DNA of 50,815 nt from Chara braunii. Lineage: Eukaryota > Streptophyta > Charophyceae > Charales > Characeae. Location of the stretch: contig BFEA01000008.1 of NCBI GenBank assembly GCA_003427395.1, positions 166,083 to 216,897 of the forward strand. The letters run 5' to 3'. The notes beneath the pieces are model-generated. The model searched no databases. It was given only the letters and a program-made list of their open reading frames with translations, and had not been told where the DNA came from. Both the position numbers and the translations under genes were made by a program. Numbering within the stretch: position 1 is the stretch's first letter; every line of letters begins with the position of its first letter. Below, in pieces: positions 34,824 to 42,904 of the stretch.

Positions 34824-35832
34824 GCGGCCAGTCCATCGCCTCGCACCAACATCGAGTCATCACCCTGCTTAGCCCAATCATGCTCGTCAAGTTCGCCCGT
34901 GCGCCACGGTCCGTCGTGGCCTGCACGTCAACCCCACTTACTTGGCGCCAGCCCGTCGGATCGCCCGACCCAATCTACTCACCTGCCAGCTTACTCGTTA
35001 GTCGATCCTCACTGACCGCGCTAACCTTCCAATATTCAGAGAAAGCAACTAATCGCTCTTGCGGAATTTATAGCATGCATGCGTGAGCGATGAATTTGGG
35101 ATTATGCCTAAGCAAAGGAAGAGAGGAAATGCCTACGTCTGCATGTCCAGGCCGCGGCGCGGGGAACGGAGCCACTCTCCACACATCGATCCGGCCATGC
35201 AAACATGAGAACCAATCAGAGCAAAGGAAGAGAGTGTGCATATGCAAACGAAGATGGGGCGGGAAAAGAGAAGAACGCGAAAGGCATTAAGAACAGGAAG
35301 ATTATAGTTGTATTCACGTCCGCCAAAAATTACAGTTATGCGCAAGATTAAGGCACGGAAAAGTAAGAGCCCAGATCTTGTCGCGACAAGGCGTGCGTAA
35401 GCAAGAAGTGTCGCGCAGCAAAATTCAAAAGGTGCCTAAATTCCTAACCTAAGTCCTAATTGCAAAAGGAAATTCGGAAAGACAAAGAAAAGAAAAAAAT
35501 TCCGAGAGCCCTTGGGGGCTCGACATCAGTTGAAACTTGAAAAACGACATTCCCGTGCGTTGAATACACCAAAATTCACAGTGCTGACAGCAGAACAAAA
35601 AAGAAGCTATCGTACAGCTATTCCTCGTGCTCGCTAAGGTGCGGCTACTAAATCGTCGGCGCGGGATTTTCCCGACACCGTCCCGACAACTTTCAACAGA
35701 AAAACGAAGAAGAAGCGAGGGCATCCATGCAACTAGCCCAACCGGCCCATCTCCATGCATCCCTCCTGGCTAACTCGTCCCATTCCCCCACAGCAGCCTT
35801 CGCACTGAAAGTCGCGCGATTACAGAAAATAG

Positions 35833-36480
35833 TTTTTTTTTTTTTTTTTTTTTGCTTGTGAGGCCCTTGTGCAGGACCTCTATCCTAATGGTGGTAAGAG
35901 AACCACCGGGATTGAGGCTTTGCCTAGCGGGCCACTCCATCTATTGGTGGGGAGCAACACCTGCTGGAAACCGGGTCCAGCGTCCCTTAAATACATCTTT
36001 GTAAAACAGTACATCAATGAGAGTGACGCCAATGTGCTGGAAACCAGGTCCCGCGTCCCATATCCAATCTACTCTTCCATACCTAACCTGCAGTAGGGTC
36101 GGGTATTGGGGGGGGGACCACCGGGGGGCACCAATGGAATCTGCCTCCATCCCCTAGCCTATGCCATCCTCCTACTATCCTCATGGCAACTATTGTGTCT
36201 TGCACTCTGCAATAACATGTGTTTGAGAAAAGTTGAATCAACAGAAAGCAGGCTGAAATGAGCTGCAGTGAAATCAGCTGAAATTTTTTTTGAGAAATAC
36301 TGAAGAAACACCGAGGAATACTGAAAATTTCTGAGAATTACTAAAATGATACTGCAAAAAAACTTCTCTGAGAATAACAATTCTTGAAACCAGGTCCAAT
36401 CCACCAGCGTATTCAGACTGGGCAAGACTGTTGAAGACTATTGAGAAGACTATTGAGAAAAATATGAAATAAAGAGAAAG
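35833..36480 (-). mobile_element. Retroposon 3'-end fragment with poly(A)
   Basis: A 21-T run (35833-35853), a poly(A) tail on the minus strand, precedes sequence sharing CTGCTGGAAACYGGGTCYAG with the 3' end of the LINE at 6917-7040. The GGAAACCxGGTCC word recurs near 35968, 36038 and 36384. No protein is recognisable. It is likely a 5'-truncated LINE or a SINE sharing the LINE tail, inserted in S. Confidence 0.45.
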
Positions 36481-36878
36481 AGAGGAAAGTGAGGAAAGAA
36501 AAAGATGAAAGAGATGAAAGAGATGAGAGAAACAGGGGGGGGAAAGAAAGAAAGAACGAAGGCACAAATGAGCAGACAGTGGCCAAAGAAATGTCAGTAA
36601 GAGGGCTAAGAACAAAACTGGTACATGCTAGATCCCTTGGCTTATGCAGGCGGCAGGGTTTCTGTTAAGGAGAGTGGGTGGGGGGGGAAGGGGTCTGCGA
36701 AGTCCTGAGCTGCCCTTAATGATTCACCAAGGTCTACTTTGATCCAATCATGGAAGATCAGCCGGTAGTCCCTTTCCATCTATATCCCGGGTTCCTCCTG
36801 TGGTTCCTTCTCAGACTGATTGCTCCCAGACCATTTTACCTCGGCCACCCATCCCTCCTTTTCCCTTAGTTCGTCACA

Positions 36879-37250
36879 TGACTATTCAGATTCGTACGAA
36901 AATTCTCAGAGTTTTCCAAGACGAAGTCAAGAACATTCCCGCACAAGAAAGGACATGTCAGGTCCCGCTCATTCCGGAATTCCTAACCGTCGACCCAAAT
37001 TCCTAGCGCACTCGCTCATGCACGCGTATTTCCCATATATTTCCCGAATTGCAAAAAAAAGATGGAATTCCAAAAAGCGCCCCAAAATGACGAAGGTCTA
37101 GAGAGAGACGGGCCTTTCCGCTCAATGCGCATTGATCCATGGAAACACAACAAGGGGCGTCTTCGGCCTGTTTGCACAGGATAACAAAAATGTGAAGAAA
37201 AGAAGGGGGGGGGAGGGAGATGGTGCAGGTCCGGAAGCTGGCACGTCACA
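36879..37250 (-). repeat. Gyp-N 5' LTR, outer part
   Basis: It resumes the LTR interrupted at 32951, with TGACTATTCAGATTCGTACG, and is collinear with 10985-11354. It ends at CGTCACA (37244-37250), after which LINE sequence begins. It defines the outer end of the whole Gyp-N element. Confidence 0.8.
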
Positions 37251-37753
37251 TAGGTAACCTTGTCCGCCAAGAGACGATCTTGAGTGCTGGAACAGTCCGT
37301 CAAGTTTATGAGGCATATGCATACATGGCCCTGGTCCAGTTTATGAACCATTGGCCAAACCCCATTTTAGACATGGTGGTGGAGATGAAAGCCCAACCCA
37401 CCTTGTCAAAGACCTTTTCCATATCCAGGAGCAGCACAACCATGTTCCTCTCTTCCGTACTTATTACTTCCAGGGCCTGGACTGTCGTCAAAATATTCTA
37501 AAAAAACGAACAGCCTTTAACAAAGGCACCTTGCTCGCACCCAACCAAGTAAGTCAGTTGCTCAGCTAAGCGGATGGCTAGAGCCTTTGCCATAATTTTG
37601 TAAGTTCCATTAAGAACCGAAATCGGGCGGTCGTTTCGTACCTCCCTCTTATCCCCCTTCTTATAGAGGAGGGAGATCACCCCTTTGATAAACCCACCAG
37701 TGAGGAGGCCTGTCTCTAGGGACTTATTATATATCTGGCAGAGAAAAGGAGCG
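37251..37753 (-). pseudogene. L1-type LINE ORF2, RT N-terminal part
   Basis: In sense from 37753: FLCQIYNKSLETG, then GVISLLYKKGDKREVRNDRP, NGTYKIMAKALAIRLAEQL, CEQGAFVKG, then LLLDMEKVFDKVGWAFIS and MGFGQWFINWTRAMY. These are the classic L1 RT fingers and palm blocks. The central palm with the YADD box is missing, so the LINE had an internal deletion before Gyp-N came in. Reading continues in frame from here into 9070 and below. The upstream endonuclease part should lie beyond Gyp-A, outside the window. Confidence 0.85.
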
Positions 37754-37957
37754 TGTGACGCGCTAACCTCACGCCCTGTGCTGTCTTTCATTCGGAGTGT
37801 TAGGCGCGCCGAAAGAGGCCCAGAAAAACAGCAAAATGGGGTGTGCCAAGGATTTTTGAAAATTGAGTGTGGGGATACAGATGGAACTGAAATCGATTGC
37901 TTTCGCGCGTCGCGGAATGCGCGCGCGGGCACGGCGTGACAAGAGACAAATCCAAAT

Positions 37958-38497
37958 TCAATTCAAAAAGTATTTTTGGACTTCCCACCGAGCCACAGCC
38001 CGTCGTTTAGAACAGAAAGGCTTTGGCACGCTCCGCGTGTCTCATTTTCGTATCAAATCTCGTCGTCATTCGATGGTCAATTCTGAGTCCGACGTGGATG
38101 GTCTCAGTCGCGTGGTTCTTTCTTTATGCTCGTCTTCACTCCGCACACGGTAGTGGAAACCCCTAGATTCGTAGCGTTCAAAACGCTGGCATTCGGTGCA
38201 TAGAGTGCGTGGCCAGTGGGGTTCTACTGCCGTCCACGGGATGACGATCAACTCGTTGAATGGCAACAATATCGAGTAAGGTGGGAAGTGCGTGTCGATA
38301 ATGACAAACCCAGCCTCTACGAACCCTGAACGACGATTTGCTGGAGGGAAGTAATATCATCCGTCGATCTGTGCGACAGCTTCTCGCACGTCCCACTCGC
38401 ATATACGTGTCCTTTCCTCGTTGTAAGGAAAAGGTCGTGTTGGGGCGGGAGATACAGGAGGTTGGTGCCCAATCGGAGGGTACTGGTTGGTCCACAT
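37958..38497 (-). pseudogene. LORF, Gyp-A 3' LTR copy
   Basis: This is 180 codons including the stop, in register with the intact 5' LTR copy. Two nonsense codons interrupt it: TGA in place of CGA after AQIDG, and TGA in place of CGA after SDSELTIE. Both are C-to-T changes at CpG, as expected from methylation decay. Between them the product still carries the DTHFPPYSILLPFNELIVIP block. Confidence 0.65.
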
Positions 38498-39464
38498 ATC
38501 AATCAATTGGAAAGACCTTGCGACGTCATCAAGAAAAGAAAACACTTGCGCAACTCATAGACAATTCCCTTCAACCCGAGAGGGAGAGAGAGAAAGAGAA
38601 AGAAGACACGTCAGCAGCTTGATCATGCATATAACTAAGGGACCGATCCGCGGCTCAGGTTTAATGAGCCAGCGCGCCGTTGATCCCCGAGCGCCTTGTT
38701 TCTCGAGGCCGCCTCGTGGTTGGGCTGCGGATGTCGGACAGCATAAGGCAGATGGCATGCGCAGTGCACTCAAAGCTACAGATCTAAACACTCTTGCATT
38801 CTCGGACAAAATCCCGACGACAATCGTCTAATCAATGTCAAAGAGACGCGCATTCCCATACATCCATTCACTGTGGAAGATGCGAAAATGAGCCATGCAC
38901 AGAAAAAGATGGATTGCTTGCACAGTACACACGCATCCACCGTTCACAAGACAAGAAAACGGGGTCCTTGCGCGGGAGGATTACCCAGGAAACTAATGGA
39001 AGAGTTTCGGAAGAAGTTCTTTCACGCAAGGAAAGCATACAGATTCATGCTCATCCAGAAGAGGGAAAAAAAAAGAGAGAGAAAGAGAGAGAGAAGCATC
39101 GAGACACATTATCATTCAAAGATAGAGGAGAAAGGGGAAGGTGAGGGGGGGGGGGGAAGAGAGTCTAGATAGGAGATGACGCAACCCAAAAGAAGGAAGT
39201 TCAGAGAGAAAGATCCGCAACAACAAAGGCGCATTCGCCGTTAATTCCAATATGGCCCCGGGCCAATAACTCACTCAACTTCAATCATCGATCCTCATAC
39301 CCGCACCGACGATCCCGATCGTCGCGTGCTAACTCCCACCACTGCGATCGTCACCCCGCTTTCGTAGACTCGACACAGTTCGCCCAGATCCCACAGTCCG
39401 TCGTGGCGATCCAGCGCGCAACCGGCCAGCCTATCGTCAGCCCGACAGGACTTTCCGATTAGCA

Positions 39465-39819
39465 NNNNNNNNNNNNNNNNNNNNNNNNNNNNNNNNNNNN
39501 NNNNNNNNNNNNNNNNNNNNNNNNNNNNNNNNNNNNNNNNNNNNNNNNNNNNNNNNNNNNNNNNNNNNNNNNNNNNNNNNNNNNNNNNNNNNNNNNNNNN
39601 NNNNNNNNNNNNNNNNNNNNNNNNNNNNNNNNNNNNNNNNNNNNNNNNNNNNNNNNNNNNNNNNNNNNNNNNNNNNNNNNNNNNNNNNNNNNNNNNNNNN
39701 NNNNNNNNNNNNNNNNNNNNNNNNNNNNNNNNNNNNNNNNNNNNNNNNNNNNNNNNNNNNNNNNNNNNNNNNNNNNNNNNNNNNNNNNNNNNNNNNNNNN
39801 NNNNNNNNNNNNNNNNNNN
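39465..39819. other. Assembly gap (355 N) in Gyp-A 3' LTR
   Basis: The N run starts directly after ACTTTCCGATTAGCA. The window itself ends at 50815 on exactly the same bases in the 5' LTR, so the assembler stopped at the same LTR position in both copies. Confidence 1.
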
Positions 39820-40541
39820 GATTGGCGAGCGGGAGTTATCGATGGATTGACCGGGCGTCGTGTGCCAGCCTCAGAGGGTGAGGGAAAAAAAAGGCGCGAG
39901 AAGTGGCGCAAGACGGGTCCAAGATTCAGATGATCAAGAAAGGAAAAGGGGCGCGCAAAGAGCAAGGCGGGAGAGAGAGAGAGAGAAAGAAAACAGTTAC
40001 AGGGCGAGAGAAAGGGGAGGGAGAAAGGGAAAGGAGCGTGGGAGGGAGCGATGCGGGGGACAGAGAGGAGACAGCTTTGCACGCGCGGCGCCGTCAACAG
40101 AAAAAGAGAAAAAGGCACCGAAACAGTTACAGCCTAATTCAAAACTGAAATCAACATATCCGCGCGCGAAAGAGCGACGCGGGAAAAGAAAATCCTACGC
40201 CTATTCGTATTCGCACAAAATTCCGAGAGTTTTCCCCGATGCGACCAAGAACATTCACACACACGAAAAGGACACGTCGATGTTCCGCTTATCCCGGAAT
40301 TCCCAACTGCCGAGCCCAATTCCCAGTGCGTTCGCTAAGGTGTACGTAATTTCCTATGTATTTCCCGAATTGCAGAAAGGAAAAGTCGAACCCGGGATTC
40401 GAAAAAAACTTCCGAAAGATGGGGGCCAAAAACGCGGTACCCAAAATCAAGAAAACGAAACGGCGTTTTTATGGGGTTGGTATGATACAAGCACAAAAGG
40501 GGTACGAAAGATAGCACGGGTTCGGGAAGTGGTTCGTCACA

Positions 40542-40900
40542 TATGTGACGCGCAGGGGGTTCCGAAATTATGCGATCTCCTAATTATGTCATGGCGGAAC
40601 AGAGTGATGCATGAGGAACCAAGCGTATCAACAAGCGATCCAGCCAGAGTCTATGTTGACGCCAACTGCAATTGCAGTTGTCTGTTGCTGGAATCCTCGA
40701 TGGTGGTCCAGGTGACGCCATCATCGTCCGCTGGTTCTGCGTGTGCTCTGCACCCCAGCTGGTTGTTGTCCGTCGAATCAGAGCGTGAGTTGACGTCATC
40801 GTCGATGGCGTGATCTTCGTGAAGCTTACTGATTCGTGCCGTTTTCCCCTGCTAATTGGATGAAGAGAGGGGGGAGGGGGGGTAGTGATGTGATCGGGAT
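40542..40900 (-). other. Gyp-A 3' untranslated internal region
   Basis: Non-coding DNA between the last extra ORF and the 3' LTR, partly aligned with 11355-11715 of Gyp-N. In sense it is C-rich near the LTR edge and shows no adjacent polypurine tract. A short candidate, AGGGGAAAA, lies farther up near 40845. Confidence 0.45.
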
Positions 40901-41530
40901 CTACCTCCTAGTTGGAATGGGCCAATAGAGGCGGTACATGGAGGGGATTTCTCGGGGCCGACGGGGAGGAAGTGGGGGTAGGAAGCGATTCATTCCTTCT
41001 ATCGTCACCAGAAGCTCCTCATATCCGATGATCCGGTGGAAGTGGGGGAAGTGATCGCCGCTGCGAGGGAGGGAAGCAAGGTAGTCGCGATAGAAAGAGG
41101 AGAGGGTGCGGAAAAGCGCCGTTTGGAAGAACTCATAGTGGCGGCAGGCGGGGATTGTCCCCGTGGCAACGCAGTAAACCTCTACCACGTTGCATCGCTC
41201 CCATGCAGCGCTGAACAGCAAGAGATGCCAGCAGAACGTGGGGGCAGCGGATTGAAGGGAGGCGTGGGGGTGGACGGTGGCGAGTAGGCGGGTAGAATAG
41301 AAGTCGCGGAAGAGATGAAGAAGGAAGGGATGGGAAGGGAAGGTGACGGGAGTACGGATCTGCTCGAGGGTGAGGAAATCAAGGGGTTGGCGGGACAGCG
41401 TCCAAGGACGAAGGCCTATCGCCCGCATCGGTACGTGGGCGAACTGGGGGACGGGTTGGGCTGGAGGAGGAGGGGGATCGACTCCGTCTCCGTCGAGCGG
41501 TACTTGAGGTGGCGGCTGCAAGGTCGCCAT
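40901..41530 (-). CDS. Gyp-A extra ORF 2 (unknown protein, 209 aa)
   Basis: I chose the ATG at 41530 (MATLQPPPQVPLDGDGV) because the upstream part of the longer open frame is only the out-of-frame R/K-rich shadow of the neighbouring ORF. The protein has a Pro-rich N-terminus, then a conserved core with FCWHLLLFSAAWERC, VYCVATGTIPACRHYE and FHRIIGYEELL, and a basic C-terminus. Gyp-N keeps a clear homologue at 11716-12084. It overlaps the end of extra ORF 1 by about 150 bases in another frame. I do not recognise the family; there is no signal peptide or transmembrane stretch strong enough to suggest an envelope. It lies last before the 3' LTR, in sense orientation. Confidence 0.55.
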   Translation of the reverse strand: MATLQPPPQVPLDGDGVDPPPPPAQPVPQFAHVPMRAIGLRPWTLSRQPLDFLTLEQIRTPVTFPSHPFLLHLFRDFYSTRLLATVHPHASLQSAAPTFCWHLLLFSAAWERCNVVEVYCVATGTIPACRHYEFFQTALFRTLSSFYRDYLASLPRSGDHFPHFHRIIGYEELLVTIEGMNRFLPPLPPRRPREIPSMYRLYWPIPTRR

Positions 41531-42407
41531 CTTCGGGCTTCGGTAGCTCTGGATCCCTAGTCGGATCGTTACCGATGAGCAGGCTAGCTTTGCTGGCGAA
41601 CTCCAGCTGGCGCTTCCCGGTGGCAATTTCTTCGCGCTTTCGCGCCGCTTCCGGATCTTCCGCCTCCGTTTCCGTACGCGTTGCCTCCTCCGGCACGGCT
41701 TCCCACTCAGATCCTGTTTCTTCTTCCTCCTCTTCTCCTTCACTCAGCTCGCCCTCGCTATGTTCACTATAGCTCCCCTCCTCCAATGTTTCCTCGTCTT
41801 CATCCTCTTCGTCGTCGTCGTCGATCACCACTTCCTCTTCCCTCAGATAGAAGGCGTGAGGGATGATATCGTACAGCTTCAGATACTCCTGCCGCGATGG
41901 TAGCGTATCCTCGTCCCTAGGTTCCTCCAAGCACGCAGTCCACTGAAGATACGGATCCAATGATCGCTCGAAAATGTATGGAGCAGGACTGTCGTCACTA
42001 TGAAAATAGATGTCGGGCGAGAGATCGTCCGCCAATTGCACGATTGGTGTGATGAGCTCTTGCGCAATCAGCTGGCGGCGCCCCGGCTGTACCGATCCAA
42101 AGAGAAAGCCAAGAAGATTGCCCTCCGCGTTAGTCCTCCAAGCTTGGATGATTAGCAGTTCCGGATTTTCGATCCACGCAGGATGGCCGCTGGTCTGTGT
42201 CCACGTCACCTGTATTCTGGCCAAGCAAAAAAACAGCTCCTCAAAAGTTTCGCGCCACAGCCGCCAATGTCCAGGATTGATAAGAGGGACCGAAAGAGGC
42301 TCGAATGAGAAGGAAAGAGAAGGATGAAGATCGGATTGCCAGAAGGTGGGGAAGAGAGAGGGGAGACCAAAGATAGAGAGAGGAGCGAGAAGATCGACGT
42401 GGTTCAT
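41379..42407 (-). CDS. Gyp-A extra ORF 1 (unknown acidic/SR-rich protein, 342 aa)
   Basis: Residues 1-200 look globular and W/L/P-rich, with GHWRLWRETFEELFFCLARI, HPAWIENPELLIIQAWRTNA, and PYIFERSLDPYLQWTACLEE. Residues about 200-265 are a long acidic run (DDDDEEDEDEE and similar). The C-terminus has an SR-like tract RRRRSRSPSSSSPTRPP. Acidic plus SR modules suggest a nucleic-acid or chromatin partner, but that is inference. Gyp-N keeps fragments of both halves (12858-12173). It starts at 42407, after the integrase and a broken frame at 42871-42533, and ends inside ORF 2. Not a known gag, pol or env domain. Confidence 0.55.
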   Translation of the reverse strand: MNHVDLLAPLSIFGLPSLFPTFWQSDLHPSLSFSFEPLSVPLINPGHWRLWRETFEELFFCLARIQVTWTQTSGHPAWIENPELLIIQAWRTNAEGNLLGFLFGSVQPGRRQLIAQELITPIVQLADDLSPDIYFHSDDSPAPYIFERSLDPYLQWTACLEEPRDEDTLPSRQEYLKLYDIIPHAFYLREEEVVIDDDDEEDEDEETLEEGSYSEHSEGELSEGEEEEEETGSEWEAVPEEATRTETEAEDPEAARKREEIATGKRQLEFASKASLLIGNDPTRDPELPKPEDGDLAAATSSTARRRRSRSPSSSSPTRPPVRPRTDAGDRPSSLDAVPPTP

Positions 42408-42532
42408 TGGGGATGTGGGAAGGGGATGAGGGTTGGGATCGCAACTAGCCGCTCACGCGGTGATCGGCGAATATCGCCAAGATCCAATGCAAAGATCGGG
42501 ATGAGGTTATACCCTTGTCGGGCGAGGACGTG

Positions 42533-42871
42533 CTACCACATGTTGAACACTTGCTCCGTCCACTCGCGCAGCGAGGTCAAGATCGTGGTATGCCACTGCG
42601 GATTGACCGAGCTGATGTCACCGCTGAACGCCGCAACCGTGGTAACGTGGCTCGTTCTGGGGCCCGCTCGCCGATGAACTGCGGTTACCTCCGCGAATAC
42701 CACTGCGTGAGGACTTCCTTCGATTCGAAACGCAGCGGCGGCACAGATACCTTCGTCGCAGAAGAATCGCATTAATCGGCGACGATCTGCATTGAGTCGA
42801 GGGTGACAAACTTGCCGAATCTCTGAGATGTGGCCATGTGGCTGCAACAGCTGTGCGTCAAGAAGAGGCAC
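42533..42871 (-). pseudogene. Gyp-A open fragment upstream of extra ORF 1
   Basis: 112 codons with LNADRRRLMRFFCDEGICAA, AVVFAEVTAVHRRAG and SVNPQWHTTILTSLREWTEQ, ending in TAG. It is in a different frame from 42407-41379. It may be the broken N-terminal part of the extra ORF, or a separate small gene. I recognise no family. The Gyp-N counterpart near 12850-13010 is too decayed to help. Confidence 0.35.
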
Positions 42872-42904
42872 TAGCCTCAGGAGCGATGCGCACCGTGATA
42901 AAAC

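Larger units (their letters stand above)
32952..36878 (-). mobile_element. Insertion S: solo-LTR-like element related to the Gyp LTRs
   Basis: It begins TGTGACGCCCAACCTCAC and ends TTCGTCACA, so it has TGTGACG/CGTCACA termini. It is flanked by a perfect TGAC duplication (32948-32951, 36879-36882), and removing it restores the continuity seen in the other Gyp-N LTR. Parts resemble the Gyp-A LTR: the GTCGTGCAGCATAAGGCAGA block at about 33196-33215, the LORF remnant at 33598-33850, and the ACGGTCCGTCGTGGC block near 34905. Block order differs from Gyp-A, so it is a rearranged or distinct subfamily. It holds a (CT)n tract at 34755-34821 and a LINE-type 3' end from 35833. No PBS, gag or pol is present. 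Confidence 0.65.
9071..37250 (-). mobile_element. Gyp-N: old Ty3/gypsy LTR retrotransposon, twice interrupted
   Basis: This is one element rather than two. The 3' LTR is 9071-11354, the internal region 11355-18742 plus 30273-30961, and the 5' LTR 30962-32951 plus 36879-37250. Both LTRs are about 2.3 kb and look roughly 85-90% alike by eye. Flanking bases AGGT at 9067-9070 and AGGT at 37252-37255 fit a target-site duplication in the LINE. Domain order (gag-PR-RT-RH-INT) is that of Ty3/gypsy. Insertion D splits gag and insertion S splits the 5' LTR. All genes carry stops or frameshifts. Confidence 0.8.
37754..40541 (-). repeat. Gyp-A 3' LTR (contains gap)
   Basis: From 37765 it is collinear with 49090-50815. 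Its LINE-side end carries an additional TGTGACGCGC (37754-37763). Its inner end is CGTCACA (40535-40541), which begins the palindrome CGTCACATATGTGACG. The same TGTGACGCGC occurs just outside the inner end at 40544-40553. It holds a LORF copy, GA-rich tracts near 38578-38605 and 39068-39095, and a 355-base gap. Confidence 0.8.

Noticed and set aside
30273-37250. A second, independent gypsy element at 30-37 kb
   Set aside because: Its gag half continues residue by residue from 18742, LTR lengths agree, and the LINE closes in frame around 9071-37250, so it is the 5' half of Gyp-N.
38338-38831. Plus-strand frames in the LTRs (for example 38338-38622 and 49644-50495)
   Set aside because: They are antisense to the element, are not conserved at the protein level between Gyp-A and Gyp-N, and partly shadow LORF and GA-rich tracts.
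40901-42407. Envelope gene of an endogenous retrovirus-like element
   Set aside because: Position fits, but there is no signal peptide, fusion peptide, cysteine pattern or membrane anchor.
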